This document shows positions 50,263 to 60,294 of a stretch of DNA of 64,000 nt, one piece after another. The stretch comes from UBA8828 sp964510855 (GTDB taxonomy: Bacteria; Verrucomicrobiota; Verrucomicrobiia; Opitutales; UBA953). Within the stretch, counting starts at the first letter, position 1. Each line of letters starts with the position of its first letter. The notes beneath the pieces were generated by a model. That model saw only the letters and a list, made by a program, of their open reading frames with translations. It was not told the DNA's origin and ran no database searches. The position numbers were made by a program, and so were the translations under genes. The DNA lies in the NCBI GenBank assembly GCA_964510855.1, contig CAZEDB010000005.1, forward strand, positions 25,125-89,124, in the 5' to 3' direction.

Positions 50263-52005
50263 ATGCGTGCCTCGCTGCCCGTGATTTTTCCGCGACCTCG
50301 CCGCTTTAAAATAACCGAGGGTCGACTCGGCTACGACCCCACAGCTTTCACTAACTGGATCAACCAACTTCCGCAGACCATCGCCCAGGCCACCTCACGC
50401 CTTAGCGCAAGTGAGCCAGGCGAATGGCGGATTATTCGAGAACCCAACCTACCAGCGGAGGGCTATCGCTTAAGCCTACAACCGAAGGGACTGCTGTTGC
50501 TTGCAGCCGATGCTCGCGGACTACTCTACGGTTGCGACACTCTGCGGCAACTCCAACGCCAAGCCGATGCGGCGGGTATGGCGTGTTTAGAAATTGAAGA
50601 CGCACCTGACTTGGCGGTGCGAGGCTTCATGCTTGATATATCGCGCTGCAAAGTGCCCACCCGAGAAGAGCTTTTAAAGTTAATCACGGCGGCCTTTCAT
50701 TTAAGACTTAATCAGTTCCAACTTTATGTTGAACACACCTTTGCGTTTCCGGGTCACGAAACGGTGTGGAGTCAGGCCTCACCCTTAACGGTTGAGGATC
50801 TCCAAGTCTTAGGCGCCCGTTGTCATGAGCTAGGCATCGAGTGGGTACCGAATCTCAATACCTTCGGCCATCTCGAACGTTGGCTTCGACATGAACCCTA
50901 TCGGCAGCTTGCGGAATGTCCAGACGGATGGACCCACCCTCTGACCAACCAATTCAAACCTAATCCCTCCACGCTCTTTCCCTCTGAGGCTTCGCTCAAA
51001 TTTGTCGCCTCACTGCTCGACGCCTACCTGCCGCACTTCACGAGCAGCCAAGTTAATATTGGCGGCGATGAGCCATGGGAGCTCGGACAAGGTCGAAGTC
51101 GCACCGCGGTTGCTGAACGCGGGAAACACCGGGTCTACTTAGAATTTCTCAATCAGATTCATGGGCTAGTGCAGACGCGAGGTAAGCGTATGCAATTTTG
51201 GGGCGATATCTTACTCGAAGATTTGGCGCTCGCAGGTGAAGCCCCCCAAGAGGCTTTACCTGTGGTGTGGGGTTACGATCCGGGACATCCCTTTACCGCC
51301 CAATGTGTACGGCTCGCAGACTTAGGTCGTGATTACCTCGTGGCCCCTGGGGCGAGTAATTGGCAGAGCTTTACTGGGCGACTTCCCTTAGCGCTACAGA
51401 ATGTTTACGAAGCGGTAAATGCCGCCCAACAATTCCGTGCCCAAGGCGTGCTGATGACGTCGTGGGGCGACAACGGAAATCATCAACCTTGGTCGAGTTT
51501 TTGGCTACCCTTAGCAACGCTAGCAGCACGTGCTTGGAATAACGCACCTGACGCTTCACCTAATCATGTAAGTGGCCTTGCTGCCTTCTTAGATAATCCA
51601 GCGGATGCTCCTGCCATATTGGCCGCACTCGAGCACCTAGGCGCACTCGACAGTAAAGTGACCTATGCGATTCGAAATAAGAGTCTTTCTTGGGAAGGCT
51701 TAACCGCCCCAGCGGGAACACTCGAAACTTTAAGGGCGGCAACATCCCCAGCGGAAATTAACTTAGCCTGCAGCTGGCTTGATCAGGCAGAACCTTTGCT
51801 GGCAGCCATAAAAGATAAGCAAGTACGCGAGGAACTTAATACTGGGGCGGCACTCGCGCGGGCAGGTTTATTACGGTTACTCGGAAAACCTACCGTGGCC
51901 ACTGACGCGCGCCATTTAGAAGCACGCTATCGTGCTACCTGGCTTAGCCGTGCACGGCCCGGCGGTCTCGAGGAAAGCGTAGCGGCACTCAACTTAGGTG
52001 GATGA
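50263..52005 (+). CDS. GH20-like beta-N-acetylhexosaminidase, cytosolic
   Basis: 580 aa glycosidase: N-terminal GH20b-like alpha/beta domain (about 1-118) and a TIM barrel with LDISRCKVPTREELLKLI, PNLNTFGHLERWL and the catalytic Asp269-Glu270 pair in VNIGGDEPWELGQGRS. The pair is shared with hexosaminidases, but the histidine usually before IGGDE is Asn265, which places it in a divergent branch. No signal peptide, so it acts on imported amino-sugar oligomers or recycled peptidoglycan pieces. Three bases separate its stop from the convergent barrel gene. Confidence 0.85.
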   Translation: MRASLPVIFPRPRRFKITEGRLGYDPTAFTNWINQLPQTIAQATSRLSASEPGEWRIIREPNLPAEGYRLSLQPKGLLLLAADARGLLYGCDTLRQLQRQADAAGMACLEIEDAPDLAVRGFMLDISRCKVPTREELLKLITAAFHLRLNQFQLYVEHTFAFPGHETVWSQASPLTVEDLQVLGARCHELGIEWVPNLNTFGHLERWLRHEPYRQLAECPDGWTHPLTNQFKPNPSTLFPSEASLKFVASLLDAYLPHFTSSQVNIGGDEPWELGQGRSRTAVAERGKHRVYLEFLNQIHGLVQTRGKRMQFWGDILLEDLALAGEAPQEALPVVWGYDPGHPFTAQCVRLADLGRDYLVAPGASNWQSFTGRLPLALQNVYEAVNAAQQFRAQGVLMTSWGDNGNHQPWSSFWLPLATLAARAWNNAPDASPNHVSGLAAFLDNPADAPAILAALEHLGALDSKVTYAIRNKSLSWEGLTAPAGTLETLRAATSPAEINLACSWLDQAEPLLAAIKDKQVREELNTGAALARAGLLRLLGKPTVATDARHLEARYRATWLSRARPGGLEESVAALNLGG

Positions 52006-52008
52006 GAC

Positions 52009-53226
52009 TTAGTGCTTACCTAACGTCCACTGCACCGTGAGCCAGACTGAGTCCTCGGTACCAAACAGAGGCGAGCGGTCGTGGTCATATTGCAGTCGAA
52101 GCAAAAGCCCTTCAGCAGGTTGCCAACTCAGTAAGGGGGAGATGCGCGTACGGGCTTCGCGAGCCTCATCGCGCTCAGCCGACTCATAGTCCCCGCGATC
52201 AAGCGGGACCGCACGCTCAGCTCGCACCCCAGTAATCCAGCCTTCACTCAAGCCCGTGGTGACTGAAAAAGCCACCGCAAGATCTTGTAAGCGATCGGCA
52301 GCAACCGAGACGGGGTCGCCTAGATCATCCAAAAAATTAGCGGCGTTGGCTTCATAATCCCGATAAAGCAATTCCATGTCGAAGGAGAGCCAGCGTTGGT
52401 TACTCATCTCACGCCGCCATTCCACATCCCATGCGCCAATCCAAGTTGCGCCACCGGTGCTATTATCGGCAGCTGCAACCGAGATTGCGGAGGCAAGCGA
52501 AGTACCTTCGCTAAGTTTATAGGCGCGCTCATTACGGAGCGTAACCAAGGGGCCCGAACCAAGAGAAGGATCATGCGGGCGACCGAGATAGCCTTCGTGG
52601 TGCTCATGGTCACCATGATCATGACCCGCCTCATGTGCAGAACGGAAGGAGAAGGCGGTATCCCCAGTAGCACGCTGCAGAGCGAGAGTCCAAAGCGATT
52701 TACCTGGCTCAGCTTCCCACGAAACTTGGGCACCAGGATTGCGCAAACCTTCAGAACCTAAGAAGCGACCGTAGAAAAGAGGGGCATTGGCAAAAGTCCA
52801 CGCGTGCGGGTGCAGGGTGTTCGTAAGGCCTAAGGGCGTAAGAAAAATTCCTGCTCGAAGCTTTAAAATGTCGCGACTCCACTCGGCATAGACTTCTTCG
52901 AGTTCACTTTCGGTGGTTTCGCCTGGGTGACGATGCACATGAAAAGCAGCGGCGACTTCAAGACGGCCGCCTGCCCAGTCCCGCGACATCCGTCCAAAAA
53001 GCTCAGCACCCCCAAAAGCAAGGTCCTCATGCGCTGGGTCAGTATGCGCGTTAGCAAGGGTGTCCTCGTAAGCATCGCCCGCAGTGGTTTTTGCCAGCGA
53101 ACCACTCACCACCAAAGCCGCACGGGTGTCCCAGGCAGAAGCAGCGGGGTTAGGGGCAGGCGCCGGAGGGGGGCCAACTTGGGCTAACGAAGACGCGGCG
53201 ATGAGCAGGGGGAGTAGGGCTTTCAT
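52009..53226 (-). CDS. Predicted outer-membrane beta-barrel (porin-like) protein with His-rich loop
   Basis: 405 aa from ATG 53226 (signal peptide MKALLPLLIAASSLAQ). The mature chain alternates short amphipathic strands (RWLSFDMELLYRDY, GLLLRLQYDHDRSPLF) and ends VWLTVQWTLGKH, like outer-membrane barrels. An internal segment at about 205-222 reads HEAGHDHGDHEHHEGY, dense in His and Asp, suggesting a metal-binding loop. No family assigned. Neighbouring genes do not reveal a substrate. Confidence 0.7.
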   Translation of the reverse strand: MKALLPLLIAASSLAQVGPPPAPAPNPAASAWDTRAALVVSGSLAKTTAGDAYEDTLANAHTDPAHEDLAFGGAELFGRMSRDWAGGRLEVAAAFHVHRHPGETTESELEEVYAEWSRDILKLRAGIFLTPLGLTNTLHPHAWTFANAPLFYGRFLGSEGLRNPGAQVSWEAEPGKSLWTLALQRATGDTAFSFRSAHEAGHDHGDHEHHEGYLGRPHDPSLGSGPLVTLRNERAYKLSEGTSLASAISVAAADNSTGGATWIGAWDVEWRREMSNQRWLSFDMELLYRDYEANAANFLDDLGDPVSVAADRLQDLAVAFSVTTGLSEGWITGVRAERAVPLDRGDYESAERDEAREARTRISPLLSWQPAEGLLLRLQYDHDRSPLFGTEDSVWLTVQWTLGKH

Positions 53227-53308
53227 ACTAACGCAACTTTTTTGCAATTAAATGAGGGCTGTCAATCCTTGGGTTGGCGGCACCCCCCTTCCCCGCTAAA
53301 GACAGCGC

Positions 53309-53941
53309 GTGGATCCGCTCAAACAACTCATTACCCTCTTAGCCTTACTTAACCCGATTGGCGTCATCCCCTTCTTCATTCACTTCACCCGGGATTTAAA
53401 CCCCGCCCAACGCCGACGGACGATTTGGGTATGTGCTCTAACGGTATTTTCCGTCATGGCCGTGAGTGGCGTCGCTGGACTGCAAGTGCTGGAGTTCTTT
53501 GGTATCTCGTTAGCCTCATTCCAGGTGGGAGGCGGCATCTTACTTTTAATCAACGCCATTCAAATGCTCAATGCAGAGCCGGCAGATAGTAACCCACGCG
53601 AAGTCGCTGCCGCCTCAGCCAAACTCGATGCGGGTGATAGCATGGCGATTAGTCCGCTAACAATTCCACTGTTAACTGGTCCGGCCACGCTTTCGACCAT
53701 GGTGATTTATTCGCAGCAAGCGAAAGGTCCGACTGACTACGCCCTGCTCGTGGGTTACGGAATCGTAGGCGCGTTCGTAACCTTCATTGCATTCATGAGT
53801 GCAGAGCGTATCACCCGTCTCTTAAAACAGACGGGCATCAATGTCCTGACCCGCATCATGGGCCTCATTCTCGCCGCCGTAGGCGTAGAAATTATGGCCG
53901 CAGGCTTACTCGCCCTCTTCCCTGCCCTCGGCGGAACTTAA
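53309..53941 (+). CDS. MarC-family inner-membrane protein
   Basis: 210 aa with six hydrophobic helices. Family features: LLALLNPIGVIPFFIHFT near the start, FGISLASFQVGGGILLLINA, and SPLTIPLLTGPATLSTMV. Start codon is GTG at 53309. MarC/YhgN proteins are conserved but have no proven transport function; earlier links to multiple antibiotic resistance were not confirmed. Converges on sdhB with 7 bases between the stops. Confidence 0.9.
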   Translation: MDPLKQLITLLALLNPIGVIPFFIHFTRDLNPAQRRRTIWVCALTVFSVMAVSGVAGLQVLEFFGISLASFQVGGGILLLINAIQMLNAEPADSNPREVAAASAKLDAGDSMAISPLTIPLLTGPATLSTMVIYSQQAKGPTDYALLVGYGIVGAFVTFIAFMSAERITRLLKQTGINVLTRIMGLILAAVGVEIMAAGLLALFPALGGT

Positions 53942-53948
53942 TCTTAGC

Positions 53949-54794
53949 TTAGTCGCCGCCGCGGCGAGGTTTACCAGTAGAAGCGAAGAAAGCCCGCACC
54001 CGCTCAGCGAGATAATCGCGGTTGAGGTGAGCGATGACATCGAGGGTGATGCCTTTGGGGCAGTGCGCTTGGCACTCACCGTAATTGGTGCAATTACCAA
54101 AGCCGGCCTCATCCATCGCCTTAACCATGGCAACGGCACGACGGCCCGCTTCGGGCTTACCTTGGGGAAGAAGATTTAAATGGGTTACTTTGGCGCCCAC
54201 AAAAAGCATGGCCGAACCGTTCTTACAGGCAGCAACACACGCCCCACAACCAATGCACTCGGCCGCATCCATCGCCGCATCCGCCAGAGGCTTAGGCACT
54301 GGGATGTTATTGGCTTCAGGTGCAGAACCTGTGCGCACGGAGATAAAACCACCGGCTTGGATCACCTTATCAAAAGCCGAGCGATTAACGACTAAGTCGC
54401 GCACCACCGGGAAGGCGCGCGCACGCCAAGGCTCGATAGTAATGGTCTCACCATCACGGAAATGGCGCATATGTAACTGACAGGTCGTGACACCGGGCAA
54501 GGGACCATGAGGCATGCCATTGATGGTCATTGAACACATCCCGCAAATCCCCTCACGGCAATCGTGGTCAAAAGCTACCGGCTCTTTGCCCGCGCGAATT
54601 AAACCTTCGTTGAGCAAATCCATCATCTCCAAGAAGGAGGCGGAGGTCGGCACGCCCGCAAGGTTGTGTTCTTCAAAAGCCCCAGGAGTGTTGGGACGTT
54701 TACGCCAAACGCGTATCTTCAAGCGCAAGTGGGTCGTGTGCTCCGCAGGGGTTGAGGCGCTGGGCGTGGAATCTAAATGATTTTCCTTAACCAT
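53949..54794 (-). CDS. sdhB: Succinate dehydrogenase/fumarate reductase iron-sulfur subunit
   Basis: 281 aa. Carries electrons from SdhA to the membrane. Cysteine motifs: CREGICGMC plus a later Cys for [2Fe-2S]; CIGCGACVAACKNG and CTNYGECQAHCPKG for [4Fe-4S] and [3Fe-4S]. The N-terminus is extended by about 20 residues. Last gene of sdhCAB; 12 bases after sdhA. Confidence 0.95.
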   Translation of the reverse strand: MVKENHLDSTPSASTPAEHTTHLRLKIRVWRKRPNTPGAFEEHNLAGVPTSASFLEMMDLLNEGLIRAGKEPVAFDHDCREGICGMCSMTINGMPHGPLPGVTTCQLHMRHFRDGETITIEPWRARAFPVVRDLVVNRSAFDKVIQAGGFISVRTGSAPEANNIPVPKPLADAAMDAAECIGCGACVAACKNGSAMLFVGAKVTHLNLLPQGKPEAGRRAVAMVKAMDEAGFGNCTNYGECQAHCPKGITLDVIAHLNRDYLAERVRAFFASTGKPRRGGD

Positions 54795-54806
54795 GGTTGT
54801 AAGTGA

Positions 54807-56735
54807 TTACTTGTAAGAGCGAGTGGTGAAGGCGACTTCCTCGTAGGTGAGGGGCTCGGTGTGGCGGACAGGAATCGCTCCCTCGCCCTTCCACTCCCAA
54901 GCGGCAACGTGAGCAAACTTCGCGTCATCGCGACGGGCTTCACCTTCATCTTGATACTCGGTACGGAAGTGACCGCCACAGGACTCCTCACGCGTAAGCG
55001 CATCGCGGCACATGAGTTCACCGAACTCTAAGAAATCGGCCACCCGGCCCGCATGCTCAAGCGCAGGCGTAATGCCTTCGCCATCACCGGGCACGCTCAC
55101 ATTGGTCCAGAAATCATCGCGTAAGGCGCGGATGTCGGCAATGGCTTGAGTTAAGCCCGACTTCGAGCGCGCCATCCCACACTGCTCCCAAATAATACGT
55201 CCGAGGCGTTTGTGATACGAGCGAGGGGTTTCCTTACCACCTACCGAAAGTAACCGCTTAACCCGATCCTGGGTTTCGGCGAGAGCTTGGCGATATTCAG
55301 CACCTTCACCGGAAGGTCGCCCGCTGAGTCCGACGCCGGCGAGATAATCTGCCACGGTAGTCGGGAGAACAAAATAACCGTCGGCTAATCCCTGCATCAA
55401 AGCTGAAGCCCCGAGACGATTGGCACCGTGATCGGAGAAGTTCGCTTCGCCGCCAACAAAGAGGCCAGGAATATTCGACTGCAAGTTATAATCTACCCAG
55501 AGACCGCCCATGGTGTAGTGCACCGCAGGGTAAATCCGCATCGGGCGGCGGTAGGCATTCTCGTTCGTAATGTTTTCATACATATCGAACAAATTACCGT
55601 AGCGCTCACGAATCGTAGCCTCGCCTAAGCGAGAAATCGAAGCCGAGAAGTCTAGGTAGACACCGAGTCGGCGGCCATCCACCGCGGGGCCAACGCCGAG
55701 ACCAGCATCACAAACTTCTTTCGCGGCCCGCGAGGCAATGTCACGCGGGGCAAGATTACCATAGCTGGGGTATTTACGCTCGAGGAAGTAATCCCGTCCG
55801 GACTCGGGGATTTGCGAGGGATCCTTCAGCGCATCCGCCGCATTTTTGGGTACCCAAACGCGGCCGTCATTGCGCAGGGATTCCGACATTAACGTGAGCT
55901 TCGATTGATCGTCTCCGTGGGCAGGAATGCAGGTAGGGTGAATTTGGGTGTAACAAGGATTAGCGAATAAAGCGCCGCGACGGTGCGCCCGGTGAGTCGC
56001 CGTCACATTACACCCCTGAGCGTTGGTCGAGAGGTAGAAGACATTGCCATAACCGCCGGTGCAAAGCACCACGCAGTCAGCGGCCCAAGAGCGCACCTCA
56101 CCCGTAGCAAGATTACGCGTTACAATCCCCTTGGCGTGTCCACCAACTAAGACCAAATCGAGCATCTCATGCCGCGGGTACATGCGCACGGTCCCAGCTC
56201 CGATCTGACGCGAGAGTGACGAGTACGCACCGAGCAAAAGCTGCTGACCGGTTTGACCGCGGGCATAGAAGGTCCGAGAAACTTGGGCACCGCCGAAGGA
56301 GCGATTGGCCAAGGCGCCGCCGTACTCGCGCGCAAAGGGCACACCCTGAGCCACACACTGGTCGATAATGGCAGTGGAGAGTTCGGCGAGGCGATGCACA
56401 TTGGCTTCGCGCGCTCGATAGTCGCCCCCCTTAATCGTATCCAAGAAAAGTCGGCGTACTGAATCGCCGTCGTTTTGATAATTCTTAGCGGCGTTAATGC
56501 CACCTTGGGCAGCAATGGAGTGGGCGCGGCGCGGGCTATCTTGATAGCAGAAGCATGAAACGTCGTAACCGAGTTCGCCAAGCGAAGCCGCGGCGGCGGA
56601 ACCAGCCAAACCTGAACCCACCACAATCACATGATATTTCCGGCGGTTAGCAGGATTAACCATGCGCAGCTTAGTCTTATGACTCTGCCACTTTTGGGCG
56701 AGGGGACCTGAGGGGATTTTGGAATCAGGAAGCAT
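54807..56735 (-). CDS. sdhA: Succinate dehydrogenase/fumarate reductase flavoprotein subunit
   Basis: 642 aa. Oxidises succinate in the TCA cycle, or reduces fumarate. FAD-binding VIVVGSGLAGSAAAASL at 37-53, the FAD-linking histidine His72 in RAHSIAAQGGINAA, and the dicarboxylate-site motif HPTCIPAHGDDQSK. C-terminal helical domain with RKSGLTQA-like segments. Belongs to the B. subtilis/Wolinella-type complex by its partner SdhC. Confidence 0.96.
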   Translation of the reverse strand: MLPDSKIPSGPLAQKWQSHKTKLRMVNPANRRKYHVIVVGSGLAGSAAAASLGELGYDVSCFCYQDSPRRAHSIAAQGGINAAKNYQNDGDSVRRLFLDTIKGGDYRAREANVHRLAELSTAIIDQCVAQGVPFAREYGGALANRSFGGAQVSRTFYARGQTGQQLLLGAYSSLSRQIGAGTVRMYPRHEMLDLVLVGGHAKGIVTRNLATGEVRSWAADCVVLCTGGYGNVFYLSTNAQGCNVTATHRAHRRGALFANPCYTQIHPTCIPAHGDDQSKLTLMSESLRNDGRVWVPKNAADALKDPSQIPESGRDYFLERKYPSYGNLAPRDIASRAAKEVCDAGLGVGPAVDGRRLGVYLDFSASISRLGEATIRERYGNLFDMYENITNENAYRRPMRIYPAVHYTMGGLWVDYNLQSNIPGLFVGGEANFSDHGANRLGASALMQGLADGYFVLPTTVADYLAGVGLSGRPSGEGAEYRQALAETQDRVKRLLSVGGKETPRSYHKRLGRIIWEQCGMARSKSGLTQAIADIRALRDDFWTNVSVPGDGEGITPALEHAGRVADFLEFGELMCRDALTREESCGGHFRTEYQDEGEARRDDAKFAHVAAWEWKGEGAIPVRHTEPLTYEEVAFTTRSYK

Positions 56736-56740
56736 GGGAA

Positions 56741-57412
56741 TTATTTAGCGGTGGCCAACACGTGAATAGGGATGGAGGCGAAGCCCAAAAAGATTACCCA
56801 CCCATAAGCCACCGCGGCCTTGTCGATGCGACCGCGCCAGCGTTCATTGCGGAAGCCTAAGGTCTGGAACATACTGGCAACACCATGGCTTAAGTGCAGG
56901 CACAAGAGCGCCATGGAGACGACATAGAAGGCAGAGACGCCCACCGATTTAAAACCTAGGATGAGCATCGCGTGCACCTGACCTGCATCGCCGGCTGCTG
57001 TAACCTCAGGGTTTACAGTACGGAAGGTAAAGTGAAGCAGGTGAAAAATGAGGAAGCCCAAGAGGACGATTCCCGTGTAAGGCATGGTGCGCGACGACTT
57101 ACTCGCTACCCGGGTGGCATCGAGCGAGGGACCTCCCGCGCGGGCAGCACGATTTTCCGCCGTGAGCAAAATTGCCACCCAAACGTGGGCGATCACCGAA
57201 GCCAATAAGACAAGGCGCGCAATCCAAAGGGCTGGACCTAAACTATGCAGCCATTTCGCATAAGCATCGAGGGCTGCGGGGCCGGCAAAATAGAGTAAAT
57301 TGCCGCTCATGTGACCGGCAACAAAGCCCACCAGCACAAGACCGGTGATCGCCATAATAGCTTTTTTTACGAGCGAGGAAGGCCCGCGGCATTCAGACTG
57401 AGTGCTGGACAT
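56741..57412 (-). CDS. sdhC: Succinate dehydrogenase cytochrome b subunit
   Basis: 223 aa, five predicted transmembrane helices, as in the single-anchor b558-type complexes that bind two hemes and menaquinone. Histidines in GFVAGHMSGNLL, VIAHVWVAILL, HLLHF and LCLHLSHGVASM are the likely heme ligands. First gene of sdhCAB; divergent from pyrG across 223 bases (57413-57635) that should hold both promoters but show no clear box. Confidence 0.93.
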   Translation of the reverse strand: MSSTQSECRGPSSLVKKAIMAITGLVLVGFVAGHMSGNLLYFAGPAALDAYAKWLHSLGPALWIARLVLLASVIAHVWVAILLTAENRAARAGGPSLDATRVASKSSRTMPYTGIVLLGFLIFHLLHFTFRTVNPEVTAAGDAGQVHAMLILGFKSVGVSAFYVVSMALLCLHLSHGVASMFQTLGFRNERWRGRIDKAAVAYGWVIFLGFASIPIHVLATAK

Positions 57413-57635
57413 AGTAGGTAGGCTCTATTGGAAGGGGGAATAGCCCATTTGCCCACCCCGCGGACCAAGAGAAGGGGAGGTATTAGCAGGGGGGCTACTG
57501 AACTTAAGCAAAAGTGATGGGAGGGATGTATCCTATCCTTGCCAAGAGAGGCCCGTGACATGAAATACCTAGGTCCAGACTGGCGGCCCATCCATGGACC
57601 CGCCGGTCTTTTGCTTTTTACCGACCTAACCCTCT

Positions 57636-59237
57636 ATGAAGTACCTTTTTGTCACCGGCGGCGTCATCTCTTCGCTGGGCAAGGGCTTAACCGCCGGAGC
57701 CCTGGGCGCGCTGTTGGAATGTCGCGGCCTAAAAGTGCGCATCCAGAAGTTCGATCCTTACCTTAACGTCGATCCGGGCACGATGAGCCCCTACCAACAC
57801 GGCGAAGTTTATGTTCTCGATGATGGCGCCGAAACCGACCTCGATCTCGGGCATTACGAGCGCTTCACCTCGGGAAAACTTTCGCGAAAAAATAGTCTCA
57901 CTTCAGGTCAAGTTTATGAAACCGTCATCTCACAAGAACGGCGCGGGGATTATCTCGGAAAAACCGTGCAGGTTATCCCGCACGTCACCGATGAAATTAA
58001 AAAACGCATTCGTGAAGGCGGCGAAGGGGTTGATGTTTTAATTACTGAAATTGGTGGCACGACGGGCGACATTGAAGGTCTGCCGTTTCTCGAAGCCTTA
58101 CGTCAGTTCCAACACGACGCCGGGCGTGAAAACGTCGCTTTCCTCCATTGCACCTTAGTTCCTTACATTAAGGCCGCGGCTGAACTTAAAACTAAACCCT
58201 CGCAACAATCCGTAGCCAAACTCCGTGAAATCGGCATCCAGCCTGATATTTTAGTCTGCCGCACGGACCGTCCCATCGGCGAAGAAAACCGGCAGAAGCT
58301 ATCACTCTACTGCAATGTTGCCCTCGAGGCGGTGATTGAATGTCGCGACGTTGCCCATTCCATTTACGAGCTTCCGCTCATGCTCGCCGAGCAACGTATC
58401 GACGACTTCGTAGTACGGCGCTTAGGTTTAACTTGCGGGCCGCTCGACTTACGTCCGTGGCGCGAAACCGTGCGTCGTCTCCTAGAACCCAAGGGTCGGG
58501 TGCGCGTGGGCGTGGTTGGAAAATACATCGAGCTGCAAGATGCTTACAAATCGGTCTACGAGTCACTGGTTCATGGCGGCATTGCTAATGAAGTAGCGGT
58601 TGAAGTGGTTCGAATTGATGCTGAAGTTTTAGAAACCGAAGGCACGCAAGCACTCGCTGGGCTTGATGGCATTCTTATTCCGGGCGGTTTCGGCAATCGG
58701 GGGATCGAAGGTAAAATTCTCGCGGCCCGATTTGCCCGCGAACGTCAGATTCCCTGCTACGGTCTTTGTCTAGGAATGCAGGTCATCACCATTGAATTTG
58801 CCCGTTCGGTATTGGGTTTAAAACGCGCCCACTCAACGGAGTTTGACCCAGTAACACCTGACCCCGTGATTCACCTCATGGAGGAGCAAAAAGGTCTAGT
58901 TACTAAGGGGGCAACTATGCGACTGGGTGCCTATAAGTGTGACTTAGTCGCGGGATCACGGGCGGCAGCGGCTTATGGTCAAACCAGCATCAGTGAGCGG
59001 CATCGCCATCGCTTTGAATACAATGGTGCCTACCGCCAACAATTGGAGGCAGCGGGCCTGAAAGTCGGAGGCACCAACCCTGAGACGGGGTTGGTTGAAA
59101 TTGTCGAAGTCGCCAATCATCCCTGGATGGTAGGTGTCCAATATCACCCTGAATTTAAGTCTTCGCCCACCCGACCCCATCCGCTCTTTGCCGCTTTCAT
59201 TCGCGCCGCACTCGACCGGGCAACCAAGGCCTGTTAG
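57636..59237 (+). CDS. pyrG: CTP synthase
   Basis: Converts UTP to CTP with glutamine as nitrogen donor. 533 aa. N-terminal synthetase domain starting MKYLFVTGGVISSLGKGLTA, with KFDPYLNVDPGTMSPYQHGE and DLDLGHYERF; C-terminal class I glutamine amidotransferase domain with nucleophile Cys in YGLCLGMQ and the His-Glu pair in GVQYHPEFKS. Normal length. Followed 79 bases later by the MoxR operon. Confidence 0.97.
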   Translation: MKYLFVTGGVISSLGKGLTAGALGALLECRGLKVRIQKFDPYLNVDPGTMSPYQHGEVYVLDDGAETDLDLGHYERFTSGKLSRKNSLTSGQVYETVISQERRGDYLGKTVQVIPHVTDEIKKRIREGGEGVDVLITEIGGTTGDIEGLPFLEALRQFQHDAGRENVAFLHCTLVPYIKAAAELKTKPSQQSVAKLREIGIQPDILVCRTDRPIGEENRQKLSLYCNVALEAVIECRDVAHSIYELPLMLAEQRIDDFVVRRLGLTCGPLDLRPWRETVRRLLEPKGRVRVGVVGKYIELQDAYKSVYESLVHGGIANEVAVEVVRIDAEVLETEGTQALAGLDGILIPGGFGNRGIEGKILAARFARERQIPCYGLCLGMQVITIEFARSVLGLKRAHSTEFDPVTPDPVIHLMEEQKGLVTKGATMRLGAYKCDLVAGSRAAAAYGQTSISERHRHRFEYNGAYRQQLEAAGLKVGGTNPETGLVEIVEVANHPWMVGVQYHPEFKSSPTRPHPLFAAFIRAALDRATKAC

Positions 59238-59316
59238 CGGCTCAGACAAAAACTTAGTTTTGGGGCGCTAGGGGTTGCAAGCCACTCTCTTAGAGATTGG
59301 CTATACTTCTTACCCT

Positions 59317-60276
59317 ATGACTACCCCCTCCGCCTCCTGGGTCCCTCGACTTCGCGAGCAAGTCGCCCGCGTCGTTGTCGGCCAACAATATTTGGTCGAC
59401 CGACTCTTGGTCGGCTTACTGGCCAATGGCCACGTGCTCCTCGAAGGCGTCCCAGGTTTAGCCAAGACCCTTTCAGTGCGAACCTTAGCCCACGCCATTC
59501 GGGCTGATTTTTCACGCGTGCAATTTACGCCCGACTTATTGCCCGCCGACATTGTGGGTACGTTGATTTACAATCCTCAAGATGGCAACTACCACGCCAA
59601 GCGGGGTCCAATCTTTGCCCACTTAGTTTTAGCCGACGAAATTAACCGTGCTCCAGCTAAAGTTCAGTCGGCCCTGCTCGAAGCCATGCAAGAGCGACAA
59701 GTGACGCTCGGAGGTGAAACCCACCGCCTACCCACGCCCTTCCTCGTCCTCGCCACGCAAAACCCTATCGACCAAGAAGGTACTTACCCACTCCCCGAAG
59801 CGCAGGTCGATCGGTTCATGCTCAAACTTAACATTGGTTATCCAACGCGCGAAGAAGAGCGCCGCATCCTCGATGCGATGGCAACGACCTCACCTCGCCT
59901 TGAAGTCGAAGCGGTGATTGGCACCGAAGATATTTTAGCCGCCCGTACCGAAGTTGATGCCGTACGCGTAGCAGATTCCATCCGCGACTACATCGTATCC
60001 CTGGTGCTTGCCACGCGCGGACATGAACCCGGCGGGCCTGATCTCAAGGGGCTGGTACAATTTGGTGCCTCACCTCGCGCCACCATTAATCTCACCCTGG
60101 CCGCTAAAGCTTGGGCTTACTTACAAGGGCGTGACCATGTCGTGCCGCAAGATGTTAAGGACCTTGCACCCGATGTTCTACGTCACCGCCTCATCCTTAC
60201 CTACGAAGCGGATGCTGAGGGTATCGATGCAGATGCGATTGTGCGCCGCGTCCTCGACACCGTGCGCGTTCCCTGA
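59317..60276 (+). CDS. MoxR-family AAA+ ATPase
   Basis: 319 aa from ATG 59317. Walker A GVPGLAKTL, Walker B VLADEINRAP, sensor-1 ATQNPIDQEGTYPLPEAQVD and arginine residues in QFGASPRATINL. MoxR ATPases act as chaperones for VWA-domain proteins in envelope stress or aerotolerance systems; VWA genes follow directly. First gene of an operon continuing with DUF58, DUF4381, BatA and BatB. A start at 59275 is possible but adds non-family residues. Confidence 0.93.
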   Translation: MTTPSASWVPRLREQVARVVVGQQYLVDRLLVGLLANGHVLLEGVPGLAKTLSVRTLAHAIRADFSRVQFTPDLLPADIVGTLIYNPQDGNYHAKRGPIFAHLVLADEINRAPAKVQSALLEAMQERQVTLGGETHRLPTPFLVLATQNPIDQEGTYPLPEAQVDRFMLKLNIGYPTREEERRILDAMATTSPRLEVEAVIGTEDILAARTEVDAVRVADSIRDYIVSLVLATRGHEPGGPDLKGLVQFGASPRATINLTLAAKAWAYLQGRDHVVPQDVKDLAPDVLRHRLILTYEADAEGIDADAIVRRVLDTVRVP

Positions 60277-60294
60277 ACTTAAGCGCCTGCACGC

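Noticed and set aside
57539..57766. Small gene upstream of pyrG
   Set aside because: It overlaps the pyrG start in another frame and has no recognisable features.
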